A stretch of DNA of 64,000 bases, taken from NCBI RefSeq assembly GCF_023073715.1, contig NZ_JADPKA010000110.1, positions 62,001-126,000 on the forward strand. The letters run 5' to 3'. A program made the translations under genes and the position numbers. This document shows positions 26,568-35,392 of the stretch, in pieces. How positions within the stretch are numbered: the stretch's first letter is position 1; the number at the start of each line of letters is the position of its first letter. The notes beneath the pieces are model-generated. The model worked only from the letters and a program-made list of their open reading frames with translations. It had not been told where the DNA came from and did no database searches. Source of the stretch: Bradyrhizobium sp. 164. Its GTDB lineage: Bacteria; Pseudomonadota; Alphaproteobacteria; Rhizobiales; Xanthobacteraceae.

Positions 26568-28037
26568 ATGACTTTGCCGATGAGCTGGAATGAATGGGCG
26601 CAGCACGACGGCGTGGCGCTGGCCGCGCGCGTCCGCAACGGCGAGCTGACGGCGAAGGAACTGGCGCGGCAGGCCGCGGCGGGCGTCGCCAAGGTCAATC
26701 CGGCGCTGTCGGGCGTGGTCGAGCTGTTCGAGGACGTGATCGCCGATCCCGCCAAGGACGGCGCCAACCTCTCCGGCCCGTTCGCCGGCCTGCCTTTCCT
26801 GATGAAGGATCTGGGACCGACCATGAAGGGCCGCCTCCAGGAGATGGGTTCGCTCCTGATGCGCGGCAATCGCGCGGACGCCGATACCTTCCTGACCGGC
26901 AAATTCCGCCAGGCTGGCCTCAACCTGATCGGACGTACCACGACGCCGGAATTCGGCGTCTGCAGCTCGGCCGACAATCCCGCCGTCTATGTCACGCGCA
27001 ATCCCTGGAATACCGACTACACCACTTGCGGCTCGTCGGCCGGCAGCGCCGCGATGGTCGCGGCCGGCGTGGTGCCGATCGCGCATGCAACCGACGGCGG
27101 CGGCTCGATCCGCATTCCCGCGGGCGTCAACGGCAATATCGGGCTCAAAGTATCGCGTGGCGTGTTCTCGCTCGCACCGCACATGTCCGATCTCACCGGC
27201 CTCGTCTCGATCCAGGGCTGCCAGTCGCGCAGTGTGCGCGACACTGCCACCTTTGTCGATCATGCAAGGGGACCTGCCCCCGGCGAGTTCATGCCGTTCT
27301 GGACCACGGCGCAGCCTTATTCCGAGATGATCAAGCGCGATCCCGGCAAGCTCCGGATCGCGCTATCGCACACCTGGGGCGATTACACCGCAACGTCGCA
27401 CATCGCCACCGAGCTGGAGAAGACCGGCCGCTTCCTCGAAGGGCTCGGCCATCACGTCGACTATGCGCTGCCCGAGCTCGATTTCCGCGCTGCGTTCGCG
27501 GCGCAGACCACCTGCTACATCTCGAACTTTGCGGTGGTGATCTCCAACATGCTCGCCGCGCGCGGGCTGGAGAAGCCGCCGGAAGATCTGATCGAACCCA
27601 TGAACATCCGCATCTGGGAAGCCGGCCGACACACGAGCTTCGCCGAGCGCGCGAAGATGCAAGGCGTATTCAACACGGCCTCCCGCGGCTTCGGCGCTTT
27701 CTTCGAGCAGTGGGACGTGATCCTGACGCCGGTCACCGCGCTGCCGACGCCGAAGGTCGGCACAAAGGAATATCTCACGATCTCCGACAATCCCGACGTG
27801 CTCGACTGGTTCGGCAATCTCTGGCGCAATTTCGCCTTCACGCCGCTCGCCAATCTCTGCGGCATCCCGGCGATCTCGCTGCCAATGGCGACCCACGAGC
27901 ACGGCCTGCCGCTCGGCATCCAGGCGATCGCCAAGCAGGCCAATGACGGGCTCTTGCTGCAACTCGCCGCCCAGATCGAGCGCGCGCTCGACGGCAAGTG
28001 GAACGGCGGCAAGAAGCCGAAGGTGCATGTGGGCTGA
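26568..28037 (+). CDS. Amidase signature family protein
   Basis: 489 aa. The Ser-cisSer-Lys triad of amidase-signature enzymes is visible: Lys in PFLMKDLGP, cis-Ser in TTCGSSAGSAAMVAAG and the nucleophile in DGGGSIRIPAGVNG. C-terminal elements TPLANLCGIPAISLPMA and LPLGIQAIAKQANDGLLLQ are typical. The best family impression is the 6-aminohexanoate-cyclic-dimer hydrolase (NylA-like) branch of general amidases; a role on biuret-type products of the preceding ring-opening enzyme is inference from position only. Ribosome-binding site gaggat 10 bases before the ATG. A repeat element follows the stop. Confidence 0.9.
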   Translation: MTLPMSWNEWAQHDGVALAARVRNGELTAKELARQAAAGVAKVNPALSGVVELFEDVIADPAKDGANLSGPFAGLPFLMKDLGPTMKGRLQEMGSLLMRGNRADADTFLTGKFRQAGLNLIGRTTTPEFGVCSSADNPAVYVTRNPWNTDYTTCGSSAGSAAMVAAGVVPIAHATDGGGSIRIPAGVNGNIGLKVSRGVFSLAPHMSDLTGLVSIQGCQSRSVRDTATFVDHARGPAPGEFMPFWTTAQPYSEMIKRDPGKLRIALSHTWGDYTATSHIATELEKTGRFLEGLGHHVDYALPELDFRAAFAAQTTCYISNFAVVISNMLAARGLEKPPEDLIEPMNIRIWEAGRHTSFAERAKMQGVFNTASRGFGAFFEQWDVILTPVTALPTPKVGTKEYLTISDNPDVLDWFGNLWRNFAFTPLANLCGIPAISLPMATHEHGLPLGIQAIAKQANDGLLLQLAAQIERALDGKWNGGKKPKVHVG

Positions 28038-28063
28038 GTGCCGCCGCAAGGAAGCTGGCGACG

Positions 28064-28215
28064 GATTCCTCGCGGCCCATCCTTCGAGACGCCTGCCGTT
28101 GGCGGGCCCTCAAGATGAGGTCATCCTCGCAGCGCGATCTTTGACCCTCATTTTGACCCTCATGGTGAGGAGCGCCGCCTTACGGCGCGTCTCGAACCAT
28201 GAAGGCCCTGCAATG
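28064..28215. repeat. Dispersed intergenic repeat, family D
   Basis: Between convergent genes. Left end CCATCCTTCGAGACGCC with GCCTGCCGTTGGCGGGC hairpin and CTCAAGATGAGG; right end CTCATGGTGAGGAGCGCC with GCCGCCTTACGGCGCGTCTC hairpin and GAACCATGAAGG. The two ends are inverted relatives (CCTTCGAGACG against CGTCTCGAACCATGAAGG), forming one long imperfect palindrome; a GACCCTCATTTT unit is present twice in the middle. Confidence 0.65.
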
Positions 28216-28227
28216 GCGCGACTGCCA

Positions 28228-28545
28228 TCAATTCTTCACTGCCGGAATCTCCTCCGTCGGCTGCTGCTGGCCCTGCTTGTACATCGTCAGCGCCTTGTCG
28301 AGCGCCTCGCGCAGGGCAAGCGCCGCGGCCACGCTGCAACGCAGGTGCGCGGTCTGGACCACGTCGACCCTGACTGCGGCGCCGACCGGCATCAGGAGAT
28401 TCGCGGCAAGCTCGATCTGGATCGCGCCGTTATGATGGCCGAAGCATGAGGCGCCGTCGAAATAGATGATCGGCGCCCGCTCCGAGCTGGAGGTCGAAAT
28501 GGTGACGGGCCCCTGGGCGGTCGAGGGTGTTTCGGGGTCGGTCAT
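28228..28545 (-). CDS. Hypothetical protein, 105 aa
   Basis: The ATG at 28545 is chosen over the farther one at 28677 because AAGGAG lies 6 bases before it. Sequence: Ser/Thr-rich N-terminus (TDPETPSTAQGPVTISTSSS), then a compact beta-rich region (APIIYFDGASCFGHHNGAIQ, IELAANLLMPVGAAVRVDVV), a helix (AAALALREALDKALTMYKQG) and a polar tail. No signal peptide. I do not recognise the family; the sequence looks like a folded small cytoplasmic protein. Divergent from the thioesterase gene, 149 bp apart. Confidence 0.7.
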   Translation of the reverse strand: MTDPETPSTAQGPVTISTSSSERAPIIYFDGASCFGHHNGAIQIELAANLLMPVGAAVRVDVVQTAHLRCSVAAALALREALDKALTMYKQGQQQPTEEIPAVKN

Positions 28546-28694
28546 GGGCGCTCCTTGCGGATAGGTCGAACGAACGAAGCACCCACCATCGTCGCTTCGG
28601 CCGCCTCTGTCGAGACCAAACCGGCCTTGCAGGACCGTGCGAAGGTTACATGCGGGGTTTTGCGCAATGCGCGGCACTGGTCTAGAACGTCGCT

Positions 28695-29603
28695 ATGTCT
28701 TGCTCATCGACCACGCTTCCCTTCGAGGAACTCGCCGAGGCCATCAAGGGCCGGCGCTCCGATTACGGCCATATCAGCGGGCTCCAGCTCGACCGCTTCG
28801 CGCCCGGTGAGGCCTGGTCCAGCCTGCCTTACCGTCCCGTCTTCGTCGGCGACACCGAGACCGGCGTTCTGCATGGCGGTGTCGTCACCGCGATGCTGGA
28901 CGAGAGCTGCGGCATGGCGGTGCAGCTCGCGCTCGACGGCACGCGCGCGATCGCAACGCTCGACCTGCGGATCGACTATCAGAAGCCGGCAACGCCGGGC
29001 CTCGATATCAAGGCGCATTCCGTCTGCTACCGCACCACACGCTCGATCGCCTTCGTCCGCTCCACCGCCTATCAGGAGTCCGAAGACGATCCGGTCGCGA
29101 CCGCGACCGCCTGCTTCATGATCGGCGCCAACCGCACCAACATGCTCGCGGACCGGAGAATGGATTCGCGCAGCATTCCGACGCTGGAGGCGCCCGAGGA
29201 TCCGGATGGCCCGTTCGCGAATAGCCCGTTCGCGCGCTGCCTCGGCATTCGCGTCAACGGAGACGCCACGCTGACGATGCCGTTCTCGCCGAAGATCATC
29301 GGCAATCCGATCCTGCCCGCGATCCATGGCGGCATGACCGGCGCTTTTCTCGAAACCACCGCGATCGTCGGCGTGGCGCGCGAGCTCGGCACTGCGGCGC
29401 CACCCAAACCGATCGGCCTCACCGTCAACTATCTGCGCTCCGGCCGGGCGCTCGACACCTTCGCCGACGTATCAATTGTGAAGCAGGGGCGGCGCATCGT
29501 CGCCTTCGAGGCGCGGGCCTGGCAGGACGATCCGGACAAGCCGATCGCCACGGCCTTCGGTCATTTCATGTTGCGGCCAACGCCCGGAAGTGACGAGGAA
29601 TAG
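28695..29603 (+). CDS. Double-hotdog thioesterase (PaaI-like)
   Basis: 302 aa composed of two hotdog domains in tandem. Domain 1 contains GDTETGVLHGGVVTAMLDES, with the catalytic-type acidic residue in the helix, and TLDLRIDYQKPATPGLDIKA; domain 2 contains LPAIHGGMTGAFLETTAIVG and GLTVNYLRSGRALDTFADVS. Each half ends in a strand that pairs within the double-hotdog dimer-like fold. Expected to hydrolyse acyl- or aryl-CoA thioesters in the cytosol. No ribosome-binding site of note. Next is a small membrane protein gene on the same strand. Confidence 0.87.
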   Translation: MSCSSTTLPFEELAEAIKGRRSDYGHISGLQLDRFAPGEAWSSLPYRPVFVGDTETGVLHGGVVTAMLDESCGMAVQLALDGTRAIATLDLRIDYQKPATPGLDIKAHSVCYRTTRSIAFVRSTAYQESEDDPVATATACFMIGANRTNMLADRRMDSRSIPTLEAPEDPDGPFANSPFARCLGIRVNGDATLTMPFSPKIIGNPILPAIHGGMTGAFLETTAIVGVARELGTAAPPKPIGLTVNYLRSGRALDTFADVSIVKQGRRIVAFEARAWQDDPDKPIATAFGHFMLRPTPGSDEE

Positions 29604-29669
29604 GCGTATTTCACTTGACGGGCGGGGCGCAGGACACAACGATAGCGCGTTCCCGCGAGAGGTATTGGG

Positions 29670-30035
29670 TTGCGGCATCCGCTCGACATCGTCGCCATGT
29701 TCGCCGCACTCTGGCTGCTGGCATCGATGGTGCTCGACGCGCTGACGCCGAAGGAGCTGACGGCGGTGATGATCGCCATTGCGATCGGGCCTGCCATCGT
29801 CATCACTGCCGTGTTCTATTATCTGCGCTGCCCACGGACGGATTTCGCGGTGATGTTCGCGGCGCTCTGGCTGATTTCGGACGTTGCCATTGCCTTCATC
29901 TCGCCGAAGGCGCTGCCGCATTTGCTGATCGTGCTCGGCTTCGTGCCGGCGCTGCTGATCGGCACCGTGCTGCACTGGCAGCGCTTCCAGCACCGCCACG
30001 AGCGGCTACCGGTGCCGTCAGCCAAGCGCAGTTAA
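29670..30035 (+). CDS. Small membrane protein with an internal duplication
   Basis: 121 aa, TTG start at 29670 with GAGAGG upstream. Four hydrophobic helices arise from a tandem repeat of about 48 residues: DIVAMFAALWLLAS...TPKELTAVMIAIAIGPAIVI and DFAVMFAALWLISD...SPKALPHLLIVLGFVPALLI. The shared core is MFAALWL, a (T/S)PK turn, then a second helix ending in G..PA. A basic C-terminus (HWQRFQHRHERL) points to the cytoplasm. Function unknown. Its TAA overlaps the stop of the convergent PoxB-like gene (TTAA at 30032-30035). Confidence 0.72.
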   Translation: MRHPLDIVAMFAALWLLASMVLDALTPKELTAVMIAIAIGPAIVITAVFYYLRCPRTDFAVMFAALWLISDVAIAFISPKALPHLLIVLGFVPALLIGTVLHWQRFQHRHERLPVPSAKRS

Positions 30036-31768
30036 CGCGGCAGCAGATTCGTCTTCGCAAGGTCCAGCACCTCGTCGCCACGACCGTTCATCACGGCGCG
30101 CAGCACCCAGAGGCTGAAGCCCTTGAGCTGCTCGGGCGTGATGGTCGGCGGCATCGACAGCTCCTGCTTGGCGGTGACTACGTCGAGCAGTGCCGGCCCG
30201 TTATGAGCCAGCATCTCCTTCATCGCGCCGGGCAGCTCGCCGGGGTCTTCGACGCGTTGGGCAAAGATACCCATCGCGCGCGCCATCGCCGCGAAATCCG
30301 GGTTCTCCAGATCGACATTGGTATCGACGAACCCCGCGGCCTTCATCTCCAGCGCGACGAAGCCGAGCACGCCGTTGTTGAAGACGACTACCTTCACCGG
30401 CAGCTTCATCTGCGTCAGGGTGATCAGATCGCCCATCAGCATGGTGAAGCCGCCGTCGCCCGACAGTGAGATCACCTGGCGGCCGGGTTGGGAAGCCTGC
30501 GCGCCGATCGCCTGCGGCATGGCATTGGCCATCGAGCCGTGCACGAAGGAGCCGATCAGCCGACGGCGGCCGTTCATGTCGAGATAGCGCGCGGCCCACA
30601 CCGTGGGCGTGCCGACGTCGGCGGTGAACACGGCATCGTCGGACGCATGGTCGCTGATGACTTTTGCCAGATATTGCGGATGGATCGGCTTGGCTCCCGG
30701 CGTCCCCCTGGCGAGCTGGTCGAGACCCTCGCGCGCCTTCTTGTAGTGCGCGAGGGCATCGTCGAGATGCCTGCGCTGCGTCTTGGTCTTCAAGAGCGGC
30801 AGCAGCGCCTCGATGGTCAGCCGGACATCGCCGACGAGGCCGAGATCGATCTTGCAGCGCCGGCCGAGATTTTCGGGGCGGATGTCGATCTGCGCGACCT
30901 GGCAGTCGGTCGGGAAGAACTGCTTGTAGGGGAAATCGGTGCCGAGCATCACCAGCGCGTCGCAGGCGTGCATGGCCGCGTAGCCCGAGGAAAAGCCGAT
31001 GAAGCCGGTCATTCCGACGTCGTAGGGATTGTCGTATTCGACATGCTCCTTACCACCGAGCGCGTGCACGATCGGGCTCTTGAGCGTTTCGGCAAACTGC
31101 ATCAGCGGCGCATGCGCGCCGGCGCAGCCACGACCGCAGAACAAGGTGATGCGTTCGGCACCGTTCAAGAGATCCGCGAGCGCTTGCAACTCACCCGTCT
31201 GTGGCACGACCTTCGGCGCTGCCGGCGTAAGCCCGCGCGTCGTCGACTGCGCGCGCTTCGGCGGGCTGCGAAAAGCGACATCGCCGGGCATGGCGACGAC
31301 GGCGACACCGCGCAGGCCGACCGCCGCACGGATCGCATTCTCCAGCACGTAAGGAAGCTGGCTAGGGTCGGAGACCAGCTCGCAATAATGGCTGCATTCG
31401 CGGAACAGGCTTTGCGGATGCGTTTCCTGGAAATAGCCGCCGCCGATCTCGGCCGAGGGGATCTGCGCCGCGATTGCCAGCACCGGAACGCGACTGCGAT
31501 GCGCGTCGAACAGGCCGTTGATCAGATGCAGATTGCCGGGGCCGCAGGAGCCGGCGCACACCGCAAGGCTTCCCGTCATCTCGGCTTCGCCGGCGGCGGC
31601 AAACGCCGCGACCTCTTCGTGCCGGACATGGATCCAGTCGATGGTGCCGCGGCGGCGCAGCGCCTCGGTGAGGCCGTTCAGGCTATCGCCGACGATGCCA
31701 TAGATGCGCTTGACGCCGGCCTGTTCGAGCGTCGCCACGAACAGATCGGCTATGTTGTTGATCGCCAT
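30032..31768 (-). CDS. Thiamine-diphosphate enzyme, pyruvate dehydrogenase (quinone)/oxidase-like
   Basis: 578 aa from the ATG at 31768, preceded by AGGAGA; the alternative start at 31798 lacks such a site. Three-domain ThDP enzyme: N-terminal PYR domain with the catalytic Glu region (IHVRHEEVAAFAAAGEAEMT), middle FAD-binding-type domain (LFCGRGCAGAHAPLMQFAET), and C-terminal PP domain with the Mg-ThDP motif (ISLSGDGGFTMLMGDLITL ... VVFNNG). The pattern fits the PoxB group, which decarboxylates pyruvate to acetate and reduces quinone; acetolactate-synthase-like roles are less likely. It ends in SMPPTITPEQLKGFSLWVLR, usual for this group. Confidence 0.87.
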   Translation of the reverse strand: MAINNIADLFVATLEQAGVKRIYGIVGDSLNGLTEALRRRGTIDWIHVRHEEVAAFAAAGEAEMTGSLAVCAGSCGPGNLHLINGLFDAHRSRVPVLAIAAQIPSAEIGGGYFQETHPQSLFRECSHYCELVSDPSQLPYVLENAIRAAVGLRGVAVVAMPGDVAFRSPPKRAQSTTRGLTPAAPKVVPQTGELQALADLLNGAERITLFCGRGCAGAHAPLMQFAETLKSPIVHALGGKEHVEYDNPYDVGMTGFIGFSSGYAAMHACDALVMLGTDFPYKQFFPTDCQVAQIDIRPENLGRRCKIDLGLVGDVRLTIEALLPLLKTKTQRRHLDDALAHYKKAREGLDQLARGTPGAKPIHPQYLAKVISDHASDDAVFTADVGTPTVWAARYLDMNGRRRLIGSFVHGSMANAMPQAIGAQASQPGRQVISLSGDGGFTMLMGDLITLTQMKLPVKVVVFNNGVLGFVALEMKAAGFVDTNVDLENPDFAAMARAMGIFAQRVEDPGELPGAMKEMLAHNGPALLDVVTAKQELSMPPTITPEQLKGFSLWVLRAVMNGRGDEVLDLAKTNLLPR

Positions 31769-31848
31769 GTCGGTCTCCTGAACTCGCTGGTGCAGCAAGA
31801 TAGGATAACGCAGGACCGTGACGGCATCACGGCTTGTTTATTGGCGGC

Positions 31849-32481
31849 TCAGGCTTGCGCAATCGCCCGATCGTACGCCGCGATCGTCAACTTTGCGCGA
31901 GCGGCAACGTCCGTCGCCGTCATGCCGGGCTTGTAGAGGCTTGAGCCGAGCCCGAACGCCGTCACGCCGCCCTTGATGTATTCGGCAAAATTCTGGTCGG
32001 AGACACCGCCGACAGCGGCGATCATCACGCCGGCCGGCAGCACGGCGCGGATCGCGGCGATGCCGGACGCGCCGAGCACGCTCGCCGGAAAGAACTTCAG
32101 GCTCGATGCGTCGGCGCGCGCCGCCAGAAGCGCTTCGGTCGGCGAGAACACGCCGGGCATCGTCACCATGCCGTGCTGATGCGCGCGCGCCAGCACTCCG
32201 GTATCGACATTCGGCGAGACCATCAGCTTGCCGCCGACGTCGTTGAGACGATCGACGTCTGCGGCCGTCAGCACAGTGCCGGCGCCGATCAACACGCCGG
32301 CGGGCGCGAGCTTCGCGGCGGTCCCGATCGAGCGGAACGGATCTGGCGAGTTCAGCGGGATCTCGATCGCGGTCATGCCAGCCTCGATCAGCACGCCGAC
32401 GATCGCCTCGGTTTCCTCCGGTTTGACGCCGCGCAGGATCGCGACCAGCGGACGCTTCATCGGCGGAAAGGCAACGCTCAT
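31849..32481 (-). CDS. dgoA: 2-dehydro-3-deoxy-6-phosphogalactonate aldolase
   Basis: 210 aa class I aldolase of the KDPG/KDPGal family. Catalytic Glu in AIEIPLNSP, Schiff-base Lys in SSLKFFPASVLG, phosphate loop GVSDQNFAEYIKGG. The NSP sequence and its partner kinase favour KDPGal over KDPG. Splits the phosphorylated product of the DgoK reaction into pyruvate and glyceraldehyde-3-phosphate. Starts 13 bp after dgoK with ribosome-binding site gagagga. A short hairpin (CCGTGA/TCACGG, 31816-31832) lies beyond its stop but has no T-run in this direction. Confidence 0.9.
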   Translation of the reverse strand: MSVAFPPMKRPLVAILRGVKPEETEAIVGVLIEAGMTAIEIPLNSPDPFRSIGTAAKLAPAGVLIGAGTVLTAADVDRLNDVGGKLMVSPNVDTGVLARAHQHGMVTMPGVFSPTEALLAARADASSLKFFPASVLGASGIAAIRAVLPAGVMIAAVGGVSDQNFAEYIKGGVTAFGLGSSLYKPGMTATDVAARAKLTIAAYDRAIAQA

Positions 32482-32494
32482 TTCAAGATTCCTC

Positions 32495-33409
32495 TCATTT
32501 CATCCAGATCGCGGCGGCCGCCATCGAAAGACCGCGGCGAACGGCTTCATCGGCGTCAATCGGCTGCACGGTGACTGCTAACGCCTCGAAGGCGAGCCGA
32601 TACAGCGTCGCGAGCCGGCCGGAGGCAATCAGCGTGACGCCGGCTTTCGGGACGGCGCCCGAAAGGCCCGCTGCGAGCTCAACGCCAATGAGGGTACCCG
32701 ATACCGTTTCGCGCGCCGCGGCCGGCGTGCCGCCGAACAGGAGCTGCCGCGAGCGCGCGGTGAACAGAAGATTGGCGGCGAAGGCCGGCGCCTTGAATGC
32801 AGCAACCACCGCCGCCTTGAAGCTTGCGACGTCCTCGGCGTCATCGGCTCCGACGACCGCGAGCGACAGGATCGTCTCGCGCGAGACGACACTGAAGAGC
32901 TCGCCGGTCATGAAGGTCGAGAAGTGCTCGACAATGCCACCCTTCACGCGGACCCATTTCGAATGCGTGCCGGGCATGCAGACCAGCGCCTCGCCGGCGG
33001 CATCGAGTCCGAGCGCGCCGAGCAATTGCGTCTCCTCGCCGCGCATCACGTCCGGCGTGTTTGCATCGCGCTGCGCGATGCCCGGCAGGATGCGGATGTC
33101 GCGCAGCTCGCCCGGTACGAGCGCAGCCTGCTTCAGGATGGCGGCAAGTGGCGCCGGCGTGTCGACATAGCCGGTCTCGACCCAGCCCGTCTTGGCGCCG
33201 GCCATGCCGCAGACGAGAACCGGCAGATGATCCGGCGCTTCGACGGCTGCAAGATGCGATTGCAGCACGGCAGGGAAGCCGGTCTTGGCCGCAGCCAGCA
33301 TGCCCTCGCCGCTGCGGCGTTCCGCCAGCACCTGACCGGCACGATCGATCAGCCAGAGCCGAAAGCTGCTGGTGCCCCAGTCCACCGCGGCGTAGGCGGG
33401 TTCGGTCAT
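32495..33409 (-). CDS. dgoK: 2-dehydro-3-deoxygalactonokinase
   Basis: 304 aa from the ATG at 33409 (GAGGA upstream); the longer frame from 33595 adds a tail unlike the family. ASKHA-type sugar kinase: N-terminal phosphate loop VDWGTSSFRLWLID, VLVCGMAGAKTGWVE, the substrate region GEETQLLGAL and CMPGTHSKWVRVKGG, and a C-terminal GTLIGVELAAGLSG segment. Phosphorylates 2-keto-3-deoxygalactonate at O6 with ATP. Forms the operon dgoK-dgoA of galactonate breakdown; no dgoD dehydratase, transporter or regulator is in the window next to it. Divergent from the LLM oxygenase gene. Confidence 0.9.
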   Translation of the reverse strand: MTEPAYAAVDWGTSSFRLWLIDRAGQVLAERRSGEGMLAAAKTGFPAVLQSHLAAVEAPDHLPVLVCGMAGAKTGWVETGYVDTPAPLAAILKQAALVPGELRDIRILPGIAQRDANTPDVMRGEETQLLGALGLDAAGEALVCMPGTHSKWVRVKGGIVEHFSTFMTGELFSVVSRETILSLAVVGADDAEDVASFKAAVVAAFKAPAFAANLLFTARSRQLLFGGTPAAARETVSGTLIGVELAAGLSGAVPKAGVTLIASGRLATLYRLAFEALAVTVQPIDADEAVRRGLSMAAAAIWMK

Positions 33410-33623
33410 TCGAAACTGTCCTCGTCTTGCAGCTAAGACGTCGTCTCGCGACAATGAGACGACATGTTGCAAGTCTGTGCCGAGATACCGGCGATTGCGA
33501 GGGCAAACCAGCCCTTTCTCATCGATTTGAAGCCCCGCCGCGCTGGCACACCGCTTGCTGAAGCTTCGCCACTCAACTCCGTCAACGCGCAACAAGACGC
33601 GTCAACATCAGATGAGGAAACCC

Positions 33624-34721
33624 ATGGAGATCGGCTATTTCACGATGCCCTCGCATCCGCCGGAGTGCGGCCTGAAGGAAGGGAACGACTGGGACCTGCA
33701 GGTCATGCGCTGGCTCGACGAGCTCGGTTATCAGGAGGCCTGGGTCGGCGAGCACCACACCGCGCCCTGGGAACCCAACCCGACGCCGGATCTTCTAATC
33801 GCACAGGCGCTGATGCAGACCAAGAATCTTCGCATCGGACCGGGCGGCTTCCTGCTGCCCTACCATCACCCGGCCGAGCTCGCCAATCGCGTCGCGATGC
33901 TCGATCATCTCTCCGAGGGCCGTCTCAATTTCGGCGTCGCGGCGAGCGGCCTGCCGAGCGACTGGGCGATGTTCAACGTCGACGGCATGAGCGGGCAGAA
34001 CCGCGACATGACCCGCGAGGCGCTGGAGATCATCCTGAAGCTGTGGACCGAGCCGGCGCCCTTCACCCACAAGGGCAAGTTCTGGACGGTGACCAAGCCT
34101 GACACGATGTTCGACTTCCTCAAGCCTCACATCAAGCCGTTCCAGGCGCCGCATCCGCCGATCGGCGTCGCCGGGCTTTCCAAGAATTCGGACACGCTAA
34201 AACTGGCGGGCGAGCGCGGATTCATTCCGATGAGCCTCAACCTCAACCCGGCCTATGTCTCGAGCCATTGGGATTCGGTCGAGATCGGCGCCGCCAAGAC
34301 CGGACGCAAACCGAACCGACAGGACTGGCGGCTGGTGCGAGAAGTGTTCGTTGCCGATACCGACGAGGAAGCCTGGAAGCTCTCGACCGGCGACATGATG
34401 GGCCGGATGATGAGCGAATACTTCCTGCCGCTGCTCGGCCATTTCGGCTTCAAGGACTACCTCAAGCACGCGCCTGACGTGCCCGACAGCGACGTCACCG
34501 TCGAATATTGCGCCAAGCGGAACTGGATCGTCGGCTCGCCGGCGACCGTCGCCGAGAAGATCGAGAAGATCTACGACGAGGTCGGCGGCTTCGGCGTCCT
34601 CCTGGTGTTCGGCTTCGACTACAAGCACAAGGCCGAAGCCTGGCATCATTCGCTGTCGCTGCTGAAAAACGAGGTGATGCCGCGCCTGACGCATCTCGGC
34701 TCGGCGCGCAAGGCGGCTTGA
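33624..34721 (+). CDS. LLM-class flavin-dependent monooxygenase
   Basis: 365 aa from the ATG at 33624 (gaggaaa upstream; ATG 33612 is a close alternative). Bacterial luciferase-like TIM barrel: MEIGYFTMPSHPPECG, EAWVGEHHTAPWEPNP with the conserved His pair, AVMLDHLSEGRLNFGVAASG-type segment and the PPIGVAGLSKNSDTLKLAGE stretch. Uses reduced FMN and O2 to hydroxylate or cleave an unknown substrate. The flavin reductase gene starts 57 bp downstream on the same strand, as in two-component monooxygenases, and would supply the FMNH2. Confidence 0.87.
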   Translation: MEIGYFTMPSHPPECGLKEGNDWDLQVMRWLDELGYQEAWVGEHHTAPWEPNPTPDLLIAQALMQTKNLRIGPGGFLLPYHHPAELANRVAMLDHLSEGRLNFGVAASGLPSDWAMFNVDGMSGQNRDMTREALEIILKLWTEPAPFTHKGKFWTVTKPDTMFDFLKPHIKPFQAPHPPIGVAGLSKNSDTLKLAGERGFIPMSLNLNPAYVSSHWDSVEIGAAKTGRKPNRQDWRLVREVFVADTDEEAWKLSTGDMMGRMMSEYFLPLLGHFGFKDYLKHAPDVPDSDVTVEYCAKRNWIVGSPATVAEKIEKIYDEVGGFGVLLVFGFDYKHKAEAWHHSLSLLKNEVMPRLTHLGSARKAA

Positions 34722-34777
34722 CCCGGTATGGGTGCGGCGCGATCGTGCCGCACCCACCCAATCTCGGAGATTTCCGC

Positions 34778-35332
34778 GTGACGGTCGACGCCAAGGATTT
34801 CAAGCAGGCGATGCGCCAATGCGCCGGCGCGGTTGCGCTGGTGACGGTCGGCGCCCAGCACGGCAAACGCACCGGACTGACCGTGACGTCGGCCTGCTCG
34901 CTCTCTGACAATCCGCCGTCGCTGATCGTCTGCGTCAACCGTAGCGCCAGCGCACACGGGCGCATCCGCGAGGAAGGCGCATTTGCAATCAACTTCCTGC
35001 ACGAGGATCACGCCCTGCTGGCGCTGACTTTCAGCGGCCAGAAAGGCGTCAACGGCGACGACCGCTTCGCTTTCGGACAATGGACGCGAGGCAAGACCGG
35101 CGCGCCGGTGCTGACGGACGCGGTCGCGGCTTTCGACTGCGTGCTGGCGCAGGAGTTCGAGACGAAGACGCATTCGATCTTCATCGGCGAGGTGCGCGGC
35201 GTGTCGCATGCGGATGCCGCCAAGCCGCTGGTCTATCTGCGCGGTAATTTTCACAGGCCGCAGGAGATCCGCGAGGGCGTGACGATTGGCGACATCGATG
35301 CACGGCATCTGAGCTGGACGGATTTTTCGTGA
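34778..35332 (+). CDS. Flavin reductase family protein
   Basis: 184 aa, GTG start at 34778 with CGGAGA seven bases upstream; a later ATG (34810) would cut into the first strand. Split-barrel FMN-binding domain of the HpaC/NTA-reductase group: ALVTVGAQHGKRTGLTVTSA, SLSDNPPSLIVCVNRSASAH, AFAINFLHEDHALLAL and the late YLRGNFHRP. Reduces free FMN or FAD with NAD(P)H and hands it to an oxygenase, presumably the LLM enzyme encoded just upstream. Confidence 0.88.
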   Translation: MTVDAKDFKQAMRQCAGAVALVTVGAQHGKRTGLTVTSACSLSDNPPSLIVCVNRSASAHGRIREEGAFAINFLHEDHALLALTFSGQKGVNGDDRFAFGQWTRGKTGAPVLTDAVAAFDCVLAQEFETKTHSIFIGEVRGVSHADAAKPLVYLRGNFHRPQEIREGVTIGDIDARHLSWTDFS

Positions 35333-35392
35333 CGGCGGCAGTGGCGGTGTGCTCTCTCGCCCCGCTCGCGGGAGCGGCTCGTTTTCTCGACA

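Noticed and set aside
26594..27946. Plus-strand frame of 450 codons over the amidase
   Set aside because: Arg-rich shifted-frame shadow of the amidase gene, which has the full catalytic triad.
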